Part shown: positions 54,721-64,000 of the stretch, in pieces | Position numbering within the stretch: position 1 is the first letter of the stretch | Layout of the letters: every line of letters begins with the position of its first letter | DNA from: Setomelanomma holmii | Taxonomy: Eukaryota > Ascomycota > Dothideomycetes > Pleosporales > Phaeosphaeriaceae | DNA: 64,000 bases | Assembly (NCBI GenBank): GCA_010015745.1 | Contig: ML978217.1 | Span: 124,001 to 188,000, forward strand | Direction of reading: 5' to 3' | The notes under the pieces: generated by a model | The model's input: the letters and a program-made list of their open reading frames with translations, nothing else | Databases searched by the model: none | What the model was told of the DNA's origin: nothing | Program-made: the position numbers and the translations under genes

Positions 54721-55531
54721 TTTGAGTAGACTATATTGATTGCAAGCATTACTTTATTACTCTACTATAAAATCTTATATTAATAGCTACTATGTGTGAT
54801 TGTACAGCCTTATCTATGTAGGTAGGCAATTCGTGTTAGGGTGGGTCGCTTCACTAAGCAGGTCGCTTCAGCAATCAGCACTGTTCGAAGGTTGAAAACC
54901 AAAATCTGAAAATCTGAATCTGAAGACTAAGGCTTTGACCCTACATATCTCCACCACCTATGGTACAAACTCAACGATAGATAGCTTATTTAAATGCGCT
55001 TAGTTAGATCTATTATTTTCTAGTGCGTTTCTAATATTTTCCAAGCTCCTCGTAGTGTTGCAGGTGGGTAGGGTGGGTTGCTAAGACTGTCGGTGTTCTC
55101 ATTCTGACTTCTCCGATGGTCTTGGCAAACCATAGAGGTTCGTAGCTACCTACAAACCTCGCGAGGCCTGCCTGCAGCACTACTATAAGCCTAAAATATA
55201 TCAAAAATAGACTAGTAGTAGATAGATCTGATTGAGCACATTCAAATAAGCTATCTACCGTTGAATTTAAGCCTGTAGTGGTGGAGATATGTAGGGTTAA
55301 AAACCAGGTTTTGGTGTTCTTAGGTTTCAAAAACCTCTTTTTGGTTTTCAACCTCTCTACAGTGCTGATCACTAAAGCGACCCGCTTAGTAAAGCGACCT
55401 ACCCTAACACTATTTACCTACCTGCAAAGATGAGGCTGTACAATTACATATAATAGCTATTATTATAAGATTTTCTAGTATATTAATAAAGTAATACTTA
55501 TAATCAATTTAGTCTAACGTACTTGATAAGC
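54721..55531. repeat. Imperfect 0.8-kb palindrome around the pogo 3' end
   Basis: The left arm runs from about 54721 (GTAGACTATATTGATTGCAAG) through the pogo right end (closing 54883), AGGTTGAAAACCAAAA and CCCTACATATCTCCACCAC, to about 55060. The right arm repeats all of this in reverse complement: a pogo-type end starts at 55360 and the match fades near 55531 (ATAATCAATTTAGTCTAAC). Arms differ mainly by transitions and small indels. The centre is near 55125. Confidence 0.85.
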
Positions 55532-55616
55532 GAGTCGGCCACCTTGCCAAGCCCCCACCAAAACCTATCGTTACCTACAGTAGGAACGCGATAACCTAAC
55601 ATCACAAGCAGTTACC

Positions 55617-55932
55617 AGCTTCAAAGGAGGCTCGATTACAGCTTGCGCTTCAGGCTATCAAACGAGATGCGAATCTCTCAGAACGACAGGCTGCTAAGAT
55701 CTACGAAGTCCCCCAAACAACACTAGCTGACTGACACGCTGGAAAGCAGTTTTGACGCAATTGCGCGCCCAACTCACGGAAACTCAGCCTAACAGAGGAG
55801 GACGTAATTGTTCGGGATATACTTGAACTCTCTGAGCGAGGATTCCCGCCCTGGCTTAGCGCTGTGAAGGATATGGCTGATCAACTGCTTAAGGAGCGCG
55901 GCCAGCGGCCGGTAGGCAATCGCTGGGCTAAC
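55617..55932 (+). pseudogene. Fot1-type transposase, N-terminal fragment
   Basis: One frame reads EARLQLALQAIKRDANLSER, a helix-turn-helix start, then LTEEDVIVRDILELSERGFP and MADQLLKERGQRPVGNRWAN, with two internal stops. It resembles the start of the Fot1-type transposase at 36 kb. It ends abruptly where the copia LTR begins, and the rest of the gene is not found on the other side of that element. Confidence 0.78.
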
Positions 55933-56084
55933 TGTTGAAGTAGAAAAATTGATGTGAGAGTTATGTGTTGGTCTCAGGTGAGATGAGAGGCTAAGTACTC
56001 TGTTTACCAGCCACTTGCTCCTCCCATAATTGAGGTCCTTGCAACTGCTGCGTCTGATTGTCTCGGCAGTACCTGCTCTAAACA
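55933..56084 (-). repeat. 3' LTR of the copia element
   Basis: 152 bp, TGTTGAAG to AAACA on the plus strand. It differs from the other LTR at about ten positions, nearly all transitions. Confidence 0.93.
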
Positions 56085-56149
56085 GTCCCCTTAATCAGAA
56101 CAGCTGTAGTAGTGAGGTCTTCTAAAATAATAGTAATCCCCCCCAAAAG

Positions 56150-59100
56150 ATATTCTTAAACAAATGTTAGTAGAGCACTAAGTTAGCCAGCTAAGCGGAT
56201 CTGTTAACCAAGAAGCTCCAGAGTCGGCCAGGGCAAGGCTTTAGTGCATACATCAGCCAAATTGTCTTTGAAGACAACGTGTTGCACTTGATACTCGCCC
56301 TTAATAAAGCGTTCTCAGACGAGGTAGAAATGAACGTTAATGTGCTTTAACCAGTTGCTAGTTTTGTTGTCCTTGATCAGAGATACAGCGGGTTCGTTGT
56401 TGACCAACAAGTGACACATTGGCTTGTCTCTAGTCCTAGTCAGTTTATTCAGAGCTTGTTAGGTCCAGACTAAGTGGCTGGCAGCCCATGATGCAGCCAT
56501 GTACTCAGCTTCGCAGGTTGATCTAGCGACACAGGATTGTCGCTTTGAGGACTATGAAATTGTCAATCCGCTAACCTTCATAATGTAGCCTAAGAAGGAC
56601 TTTGCGTTATCTAGGTCTGAGTTAAACAAGGCGTCTGCATACATAGTAACCTGGACGTCATCCAAAGGCTTGATCTTGATGCTGTAGTTAGATGTCTTCC
56701 TGACATATCGAAGCAATTAACAGGCCAGGCCAACGTGTGTCTCAGATGGGTTAGCATTGTATGAGGCCAGCATACTGACAGGGAAGGACAAGTCAGGTCG
56801 GCTGACTATAGCAAGGAAGTTGACAGATCCAACAATGAATTGGTGGAGCTTCTGTCGTTCCAGATCAATTAGTTGATCAGACGGGGATTGTTGAGGGAAG
56901 CTGTTTAGATCCAGAGGCGTGAGCTGACCGTTGCATTAGTCAAGTCTGTAACGCCAGAGGACAGCCTCGACGTAGGTCTGTTGGTGGAGCTTGACTCCAT
57001 TGTCTAGGTAATCAATCTCTAGGCCTAGCAGGAGTTTTAGTTGACTGAGGTCCTTGAATCTAAAACGTTTACAGGTAAGATTTAGGAACTAGGCGATCAC
57101 GTCACTTGTCCCGGCGAGGAGCAGATCGTCCACGTACACACCTAGAATGAGGTTGTCTAAGATGAAGACACATAGGTCGAAAGTAGCTTGAGTGAAGCTG
57201 TTGCCAGCCAGCTATGTGGATAGGACTGAGTACCACTTGCGGCCAGATTGCTTGAGACCGTACAAGGCCTTTAAAAGTCGGAGCACTTAGCCAGGACAGC
57301 CAACTCTAGGTAGGCAGCGGGCAAAGATGACGTGTTGCAGCAATCTGTTAAGGTATGCTGCATCAAAGTCAATTTGCCTGAGAGGCTAACTCTTGAAGAT
57401 AGCAATGAAGATAATAAGTCGGAGGCTGTCATATTAAATGACGGGTGAGTAGGTGTCGTTATAGTTAACTCTAGGTTATTAAGAAAATCCTTAGGCAACA
57501 TTTCTTGCCTTTCGTTTGACAATGCGGCCTTGCTCGTCCTTCTTGACTGGCATGACCTAATGTGTGCTAGTCAGCTTCACGCTTAGAGGCAAAGACGCTA
57601 AGTTAGTCAATTCCTATGTACTGTTGTCTTCATGAGCCTCAATCTCATGTTGTATGGATGGTTGCCAAAGGGCTTGTTTGACTCAATCATGGCTTCAGCG
57701 TACGTGCTTGGCATATCGTCTACGGCGATCACAGCGTAGGCTATTTCAAGTTGCTCAAAGTAGACATCATATAAAGGAGCATCGACAGCGTTTGCGTCAT
57801 CTCTGTACCGCTCAGGCTTCTGAATGTTTGATCGGCTGCGCAAGCTCCTTGTGGGTGGAGGTGCGGTTGGGGCCCACAGTTGTGCTGGTGCTGGTGTTGA
57901 CTCGGTCAGGTCAGTAGACTGTTGTGGGATCTGTGATTCTGATTCAGCTATTGTGTCCCCTGAAGCCGGCTCAGGGTCCTTGAGTGAGGATTCAAGCTGG
58001 AACAGAGGTGTTGAAGACTGGTTTTTCAACAGGGTGACTCAGACGTCACAAGATTTGAGGACTACGTTTCTGTCTAGAACATAGACACAAAGGGTTCTGT
58101 TATTGTGGCCATAGCTAACAAAGATGCCCTTCTCCGCTCAGTCAAGCAACTTGGTGCCAGGCTTGCGGGCCTCGACTGGGATGTGGACATCGCAGTCAGC
58201 TCCAAACAGATGAAGGTGACTGACATAGGGTTTGACGCTATAGAGCAATTCATATGGCGTTCGATAAAGCTTGTCATCTAAGTGCAGAGCGCGGTTCTTA
58301 AGATATGTGGCAGTCTGTACTGCTTCAGCCTAGAGAGGCAACAGCTCGTCTGAAGGGATCATTGATCGGGCCATCTGCATGATCGTCCGGTTGAATCTTT
58401 CTGGTACGCCATTGAGTTCATGGTGATAAGGTAGGATCAGGTTGTGCTCAATTCCATTCTTGCTAAGATAGGCCTTCAGGTCAGCAGACGTGTACTCGCC
58501 ACCATTGTCTGACTTGATATGCGCTATGATCGACCTAACAAGTTGCGAGACAGCTAAGACCTGCATCACTTGAGCGCAGAACTGTGTGTTGACATAGGCA
58601 ATGAAGTCCTTAATTGCGCGAGGGGCGTCTGCTTTGCATTTAAGGAATCGGACCCAGGTTGCCTAAGTAGAGCCTTCAATGAACGACATGTAGTAGCGGG
58701 CTCCCCTAAGCAAGGGCCCTGAGAACTTGCCTGAGAGGTCTGTATGGACGACTTCAAATAGCTTAGTCAAGCGTTCATGTGTTGCAACCGGCCAAGTGTG
58801 AGTGGACTTAGAGAGGCTGCATAGGTTGCAAGTGATTTTGTCAGGTTTAGTGGGTACAAGGTGTCTATCAGCATAGATTCTCTTGGGATTGCGGACAATG
58901 AGGTGGCCAATCGACTGGTGGAAATCGTCGTAGGATGCAAAGTTTCCAGCAATCAAGGGACTCAAATTGGACACCATCCGCAGAGACGCCCCTGATTTGA
59001 TGGCTTGTGAGGCCATGACGTCCTTGGGTGATCGGGCGGCCAGCGGCGACTCAGTCTGTAGTCGCATGATACTGTCCTGGTACTTGGCCTATAGTGCCAG

Positions 59101-60540
59101 TTGGCCGTGTTTGGTGAGGAGGTGGATGTCGTCGCCTTTGCCTGACAGGTTGTACTGTCGCCAGACTGAGGTCTAGGAAAACAAGCGTGTGTTGTAAAGC
59201 TCACTACTGTAGAGGGCCTTGGTCAGTTCACTGACCGTATTGGAGCCATCAGGCAATCGACACCTCAGTAGGACAAGCCCAATGCCCTGGATGGGTAGCT
59301 TGATGCCGCCAGCTACTCTGATGAAGCCTTTGGCCGGGGCCAGTGAGGTAAAGTCATCCAAGCAACGAGACATGTGCCGTGAAGCACCGGTATCGAACAG
59401 CCAAACGGGTGAGTTGCCGGCTGAGGGCCGGGGGATAGCAGCATGGGCACTTACCTCGCGCGAACATTGGCAGTTGGTGTTGATTGAGGGCCAAGATTTG
59501 GCCAAGAACTGGTGTCTTTCAGAGGGAGATTGGACATTGTATGTCAAGTTAACAACAGTGGGTGCTGCGGCAGAGAAGGCATGAACTTCTGTGACATCGT
59601 CGTCGTCCTCAGAATTGTCTAGGTAGGCCCCTGTGTCGGCTGAGTTGCCCTTGTGTTGCTTGCCGCTGCTGTCGCGCGTACAACGTTGCTGTTGTGTCTC
59701 CTTATTTTTTAACTTTCCCTGCAGCTCTTTGTTTCGCTTGAGCTCGTTGCAGTTTGTGTAAACATAGCTAATAAAGGTGAGGTTGTGCTTCCGGCACCAT
59801 GTGCACTCTTGCGGGGCTATAGTGGACCAAGATCCTCAATTTAAGCGAGCAGCCGCTTGCCTTGCAGAGTAGGCGGTGGAGTTAGTAGAGTCAGAGGAGT
59901 GTTGGTCAGCGACGTCAAGCATCTTGGGCTTAATATCCTTAAATGCGGTAAGGTTGCGCGTACTTAAGTTATCGATGATAGTGTTCATTGTGTCAGGCAA
60001 GGTGGAGAGGAAGAAGGAGCCTTTGACCTTGTCTGACTCAAACATCTTCAGCATGGCTTTTGCCACAGTCTGAGAGGAAGTAGCGCAGCGTTTAGCCATC
60101 CTAGTTCATCGTTGGTGGAACTCATCAAGGTGGAGCTGAAGGCCATCGCCGTCGTTGTACCTGAGGTTAGTCAGGCTGCGGAAGAGGGCAATGGACATGT
60201 TGCCCGTGTCTCGGTCGAAACGACCAGCCAGGTGGGCCCAAGCATCTGGTGCGGTGTCGCAGCTGGTGACCGACATGGTCAGGTCGGGGTGGACGGCCAA
60301 GATGAGCATAACGAGGGCCTTGTTGTCGTTTGCGTCCCAGTCATCCTAGGGGTTGCTAGCAGTGGTTAGCTGTTTGGTCTTCCCGCTGACAATAGGCTAA
60401 AGTTCAGCGTAGCGGAACGCGATCTGCCATGCTGACTGCCACTCAGGGTAGTTGTCACCGCGTGAGGTAAGCTTAGGCAATAAATCTAGAGAGAACTTGA
60501 ACTGAAACTTAGACGCCATAGTGATGGTAGAGGAGGTAGT
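56150..60540 (-). pseudogene. Copia gag-pol polyprotein remnant
   Basis: From right to left: gag (FKFSLDLLPKLTSRGDNYPE to about 59836), protease with FDTGASRHMS near 59390, the integrase zinc/pre-integrase region and its core (SDNGGEYTS, GVPERFNRTIMQMARSMI), reverse transcriptase with YVDDLLLAG at 57115-57136, and RNase H with STCEAEYMAASWAASH near 56500. The order is complete. Many TAG codons stand where Trp is expected (TGG to TAG), for example at each break between the larger frames, so no protein is made. Confidence 0.9.
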
Positions 60541-60814
60541 TGCAGCAACAAGTCTCTTGTTAGACGTTGTCCAGAAATTGGTTTGTTGCTGTGATTTTAT
60601 AGAGGTAGGTGGTGACGCTCAATATCACTTGGCCAGGTAAAAGTGAGCTTGTGTCAGTGGCAGGTAGCAAGCAGTGCAGTTAGTTAGTAAGCCTTGGTGA
60701 GGGTTGACGCTGATGCAGTGCGCTGTGTAACGTTGAGTTTGAACGATCAATAAAGAGGTAGGATAATCGTTGTAGAAAAAGTAGAACACCCAGGTTGCAC
60801 CCAGGCTCATAACC

Positions 60815-60966
60815 TGTTGAAGTAGAAAAATTGATGTAAGAGTTATTTGTTGGTCTCAGGTGAGACGAGAGGCTAAGTACTCTGTTTACCAGTCACTTGC
60901 TCCTCCCATAACCGAGGTCCTCGCGACTGCTGCGTCTGATTGTCTAGGCAGTACCTGCTCTCAACA
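60815..60966 (-). repeat. 5' LTR of the copia element
   Basis: 152 bp, TGTTGAAG to CAACA on the plus strand, equal in length to its partner. Confidence 0.93.
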
Positions 60967-61129
60967 GGAATGGCAGCCTTCCCTAGGATGGTAACCATCC
61001 CAGGCTTGGCGGGATGTTAGCTCTTGGCGGGATGTGGTCACGTGACTTCTGGTGGGGGTCATGCAAGTCTTGCGTCATCCCGTGTGCCCTATGTATCCCT
61101 TGCCAGTCGTTTCCTTTGTTCGTAACAAC
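60967..61129. other. Probable truncated LTR end
   Basis: About 160 bp between the copia element and pogo copy 3. It ends TTCGTAACA just where pogo homology starts (ACAACCTCGC), as an LTR would, and contains two copies of CTTGGCGGGATGT. No matching left part is found, which fits loss by recombination. Confidence 0.4.
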
Positions 61130-61594
61130 AACCTCGCGATCTATAGGGAAGATCCTAGTAGCTTTGAAGGACTTCAGAATAAGCTTCTCCGACATGCAGC
61201 TGCTCTACGCAGCCTAGAACAGTAGGAAGAAGTCGCCCTTAGTAATAGGAATAAGGCCTTAAGTCTTCAAAAGGTGGTTAGAGAGTTCCTTAATGTAGGA
61301 AGCTGCTAGAGGCAAGAAACAGACTACATTAAGTGGCTAAAGCGTATAAGTACTGTGAGGTAGAAAGACAGCTACAAGTATCCTCTTGTTAATGCAGAGA
61401 GTTAGAAACTCATTGGTAACATGAGATCTATAGCCATCTACAATAAGGAGTCTCTACTTTCTCTCTAGCCCTGCTTTTCTCTTAGTGTAGCGGTCAAAAA
61501 TCTGCTTAACCTAGGCTAATCCTACGTCGTTATTCGTCTATCTAGATAGTGTTGAAGTGACGAGAACCTTGTGCTTTCTAGCCTCAATATCACC

Positions 61595-61882
61595 TGTAAC
61601 GAGCTCTCGTTACATGAGATCAAAGGTCGGAGCACAGATGGCACCTGCGTTATCTTCGGGAAATTGACCGGAAGCACTCTGACTAGCGTCCGACTCCCCC
61701 TCGACCTCTATATTTAAAGGAGCATCATGAGTAGATAGCATGGTCAAGTTTCTCTTGTCCTTTCGTACCAGACCTATAGGTGTAGAGGCAATCCATTGTA
61801 TTCGTGTCCCAACGCGCACTCCCATATGCCTCTGAGTTGAATCACACCACATTCGGACCCTTTACCTACCTGCGTCGTTACA
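61595..61882. mobile_element. Solo LTR, 288 bp
   Basis: Starts TGTAACGA and ends TCGTTACA. It is flanked by perfect TCACC duplications (61590-61594 and 61883-61887). The first 20 bases are themselves an inverted repeat (TGTAACGAG, two bases, CTCGTTACA), and a TATATTTAAA box lies near 61711. It contains one chance 80-codon frame. Confidence 0.88.
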
Positions 61883-62272
61883 TCACCCACCTAATTAGAG
61901 CAGATAGAGCAGTTTTGAGAGGCGTAGATAAGACTAGGAGGAAGAGTACTCCCGTTAGCGCAGACTCTAGCTAGGACAGTTTTCCACTTACGTGAGCTAT
62001 CTTGAAGGAGTTAAGTTACCTCTCTAGACTCCTACATCCTCTTACTAAAGATCCTCTTCTGCTTTTCTATCACCCTAATAGTAAAGCCTTTCTTATCTAT
62101 ATTATACGTGTAGGCAGGCTTAACATTATACTCTTTAATCTTTCAATAGAGAAGATCAAAGTAGAGATCATACTTTGCCTCAGAGTCAGCGTAGTGGCGT
62201 ATAGCGTCTATGCCTGTAGTCTAGCGTGAGATAAGATGGTCGTCATTTCTCTCAACAAAGCGCGTTACTCAA

Positions 62273-62851
62273 TGTTATCAATCCAAGTCTCCTATACTTC
62301 TCTGAGGTCCTGACCGTCTGATCTCGCTCGTGAGTTCAGATGCTCCAGGCTCTTAGCTTGTGATAAGCGAAAGGTTGACTAGAAGAGAGGGCTGATGGTA
62401 GGCTTCTGTAGTTCCGGTAACGATGACAACGAGGTGGTGATTGCTGAAGCTCAACTAATACTGCAAGAGTATAACAGATATTCAATTTAGGTAATAAGAC
62501 CTTGCACTAAGTATCTATGTTGAGTTGACTACAAAGGAAGACAATACTCTGAGAGATCCATCTCCGTTATATATTCCCATCCTTCGTTCTGTTCTGCTGG
62601 CTGAGCGAGCTCTCTGCGGTGCCATTCTGCAGATTGCTCATTCTGCTGCAGAATGCTGGTTCTGCTGTCTGATCTTGCAGAATGTCCTTAGCCTCGCCAA
62701 GACCTGCAGAATGCACTAGTGGGTCACGTGACCCGTCTAGTGCGGGGTTTTCCGCCTGTCCTCTAGCCAGGCCCTGTGGCTTATCTGGGCTGATTCTTTC
62801 TTACCGTCATTGCTTGGTTGTGTATACAACACCTGTGAGGCATCTGTAACA
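62273..62851. mobile_element. Solo LTR, 579 bp
   Basis: Starts TGTTATCA and ends CTGTAACA. It is flanked by CTCAA (62268-62272) and CTCAG (62852-62856), a 5-bp duplication with one G/A change. It includes repeated GCAGAATG/CATTCTGC motifs at 62620-62715 and the palindrome GGGTCACGTGACCC near 62722. Confidence 0.82.
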
Positions 62852-63269
62852 CTCAGCTATCTCTAACGTGCTCGTGAGCTATCTCCTCTCTAAATTTTCG
62901 CGTCATCTCTCTTGTAGGTGGAAGGCCTTTCTTAGTAAGATCATTAGTGTACTCTACAAGTTCTAATTCCTGTTGTAGGTGGAGCTTTTGTTTCTTAATT
63001 CTTCTAGCTGCTATAGACTTCTAGGTGCCCTTGCATCTTTACATCAACGTAGTCCTTAGTACGTTGAATTTTTTAGCATAAGCCTAGTACAACAAACATT
63101 CTCCTAGTTTCTGCGATTTGTATGCTGCAATCGCCTTATCTATAGCTGTTGTGGTAGTGGAGATATTACGCGTTGAAGTTGGTGTTGTTATCGTGTTACG
63201 ATGCTGGGGTGGGTCGCTTCACCGAGCGGGTCGCTTCGGCGATCGGCACTGTACCGTAACAGTCCTCCG

Positions 63270-63618
63270 TAATGATTGGCCCCGGTTGGACCCCCACAAG
63301 GTCGGTTCCTGCAGCAAAGCCAACACACTGTGTTATCATTTCCACAGTCCACCTCCAATCGCAGAGCGGCTTTTTACCTGGCTTAGCGGCCTCTAACCTG
63401 TTACCAGATTTGTTGCATGTAGCACACTGGGGCCAAGAGGACTCTGTTGTGCCTTCCAAGACCCTGCTGATGCAAAGACGCTGGTGGCGGCTTACTCCGG
63501 CCGTTGTTTCACCACGGGGGGCCTTGATGTGGACGACCTATATCTCGTCACGCTGCTGATATTATTTGCAACCACTGAAAAAATCGCCTCGCGCACTCCT
63601 GCACACCACCTGGGCGTC
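63270..63618. promoter_or_regulatory. Upstream region of the P450 gene at the window edge
   Basis: About 350 bp from the edge of the transposon island to the P450 start. It should hold the promoter unless transposon DNA now contributes. No other feature is seen. Confidence 0.4.
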
Positions 63619-64000
63619 ATGGCGTCTCCGAGTGGACTGTCCTTGGCGACATTTGTTGCCGCCGCCATCGTTCCGGCTTTGGCTTACTTCGTTTTCAGAA
63701 TGGTGCAAGAACGAAGGTTCTACCGGAACGTTCCAAAGCCTCCACACCACTGGTTCTGGGGACATCTCAAGCTGATGGGAGAGACGATGGCTGGACTACC
63801 TCCTGACGTGCATTACCAATCTGCCGTCACTACCATCGCCCACAAGTACAATTTGCCAGGTGTCTTCTATCTAGATCTGTGGCCCGCGGGTTGTGGTCAA
63901 GTCGTCGTCGTCGATCCAGACGTTGCCTTGCACATGACAGTCACCAAGAACCATCCGAAGCATGAGGCAGAAAAGTGGTTTATAGATGTTTGTACATTCT
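63619..64000 (+). CDS. Cytochrome P450, N-terminal part (runs off the window)
   Basis: An open frame from ATG 63619 to the window end, 127 codons. It begins with a membrane anchor (LSLATFVAAAIVPALAYFVF), a basic stop-transfer region, and the proline-rich hinge KPPHHWFWGHLKLMGE. It continues with LPPDVHYQSAVTTIAHKYNLPGVFYLDLWP and the early VVDPDVALHMTV strand of microsomal P450s. The wording resembles the CYP59-like group known from sterigmatocystin-type pathways, but that is a weak, memory-based match. The haem-binding region lies outside the window. Unlike the P450 at 25 kb, no lesion is seen so far. Confidence 0.8.
   Translation, partial: MASPSGLSLATFVAAAIVPALAYFVFRMVQERRFYRNVPKPPHHWFWGHLKLMGETMAGLPPDVHYQSAVTTIAHKYNLPGVFYLDLWPAGCGQVVVVDPDVALHMTVTKNHPKHEAEKWFIDVCTF

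Larger units (their letters stand above)
52225..54883 (+). mobile_element. Pogo-type transposon, copy 2, heavily mutated
   Basis: The left end is CAGTGCCGATCGCCGAAGCG at 52225 and the right end is its decayed reverse complement, closing at 54883. The left end carries two GCGACCC boxes. Every difference between the two ends is C/T or G/A, mostly at CG dinucleotides. The transposase (about 52330-54130, plus strand) can be followed as YNLYFNFLYKKIKEYNVEPA and KEVREQHHKSLR, but is riddled with TAG/TAA. A 508-bp solo LTR sits near its 3' end. Confidence 0.85.
55933..60966 (-). mobile_element. Full-length Ty1/copia retrotransposon, heavily mutated
   Basis: Two 152-bp LTRs (55933-56084 and 60815-60966) enclose 4.73 kb coding on the minus strand in copia order: gag, protease, integrase, reverse transcriptase, RNase H. 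After the 5' LTR the sequence GGTTATGAGCCTGGG is a probable primer-binding site, and AAGGGGA just before the 3' LTR is a polypurine tract. Flanking 5-mers differ (CTAAC on the left, GGAAT on the right), so there is no target duplication. Confidence 0.93.
61130..63251 (-). mobile_element. Pogo-type transposon, copy 3, truncated
   Basis: Its right terminus (CGATCGGCACTG, closing 63251) is the reverse complement of the copy-2 left end, followed by near-identical leader and transposase 5' sequence (CTGCGATTT near 63110). It runs leftward to about 61130, where homology to copy 2 stops at CAACCTCGC, so the 3' third and the other terminus are missing. It has been hit by two LTR insertions (61595-61882 and 62273-62851). 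Without them the order of transposase segments matches copy 2. Confidence 0.85.
52201..63269. mobile_element. Nested transposon island with matching inverted outer ends
   Basis: The left limit reads TA then CGGCGGACTGTTACCGG and, 24 bases in, CAGTGCCGATCGCCGAAGCG. The right limit is the reverse complement of CGGAGGACTGTTACGGTACAGTGCCG followed by TA. The two ends match over more than 150 bp into transposase sequence, facing inward. Between them lie two pogo copies, a palindrome, a Fot1-type fragment, a copia element and three solo LTRs. The simplest reading is one original insertion, or a pair, later filled by nested insertions and rearranged. No host gene is recognised inside. Confidence 0.7.

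Noticed and set aside
61610..61852. 80-codon minus-strand frame inside the island
   Set aside because: It lies wholly inside the 288-bp solo LTR and has no recognisable domain.

Overview
This is nuclear DNA from a filamentous ascomycete, probably a dothideomycete-like member of the Pezizomycotina. The evidence is short introns (41-80 bp, GT..AG, several with AAG acceptors), HET-domain and C2H2/fungal-specific transcription factor genes, fungal SDRs and P450s, Fot1/pogo, hAT and copia transposons, and C-to-T style decay of repeats. The order or species is inferred only loosely.

Left part (1-28.7 kb): mostly ordinary housekeeping genes with two incompatibility-type loci at the start. After a gene-poor stretch come an intact HET-domain gene, an F-box gene and a dead HET-domain gene. 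They are followed by a Rad53/Chk2-type FHA kinase, the ER lectin Yos9 (signal peptide, MRH domain, KDEL end), an SDR that has lost its catalytic Tyr and Lys, cytidine deaminase with a heptamer minisatellite upstream, mitochondrial J-protein Jac1, a canonical SDR, a conserved membrane protein, a DUF924 protein, a broken P450 and an unrecognised acidic protein.

Middle part (28.8-52.1 kb): a metabolic stretch broken up by transposons. Succinyl-CoA:3-ketoacid CoA-transferase and an iron-type alcohol dehydrogenase/maleylacetate-reductase-like gene sit in tandem and could form the last steps of a 3-oxoadipate-type route. They are followed by a pogo-type element, a Fot1-type element with one nonsense codon, and a hAT remnant. 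Next are two decayed genes, a CaiB/BaiF CoA-transferase and a mitochondrial oxodicarboxylate-type carrier; the carrier is cut by a 169-bp solo LTR. A 924-aa C2H2/Fungal_trans regulator then heads four enzyme genes in alternating orientation: a beta-hydroxyacid dehydrogenase, an NmrA-like protein, a type-B carboxylesterase and a metallo-beta-lactamase-fold hydrolase. This looks like a regulator plus catabolic enzymes.

Right part (52.2-63.3 kb): an 11-kb nested transposon island. Its two outer ends are the same inverted terminus, each beside a TA. Inside are two decayed pogo copies facing each other, an 0.8-kb near-palindrome built on the pogo 3' end, a Fot1-type fragment, a full-length but heavily mutated copia element with 152-bp LTRs, and three solo LTRs with 5-bp target duplications. 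Beyond the island the window ends inside a new P450 gene.

All gene models were spliced by eye. Exon limits were kept only where reading phase and protein family agreed. No database search was possible.
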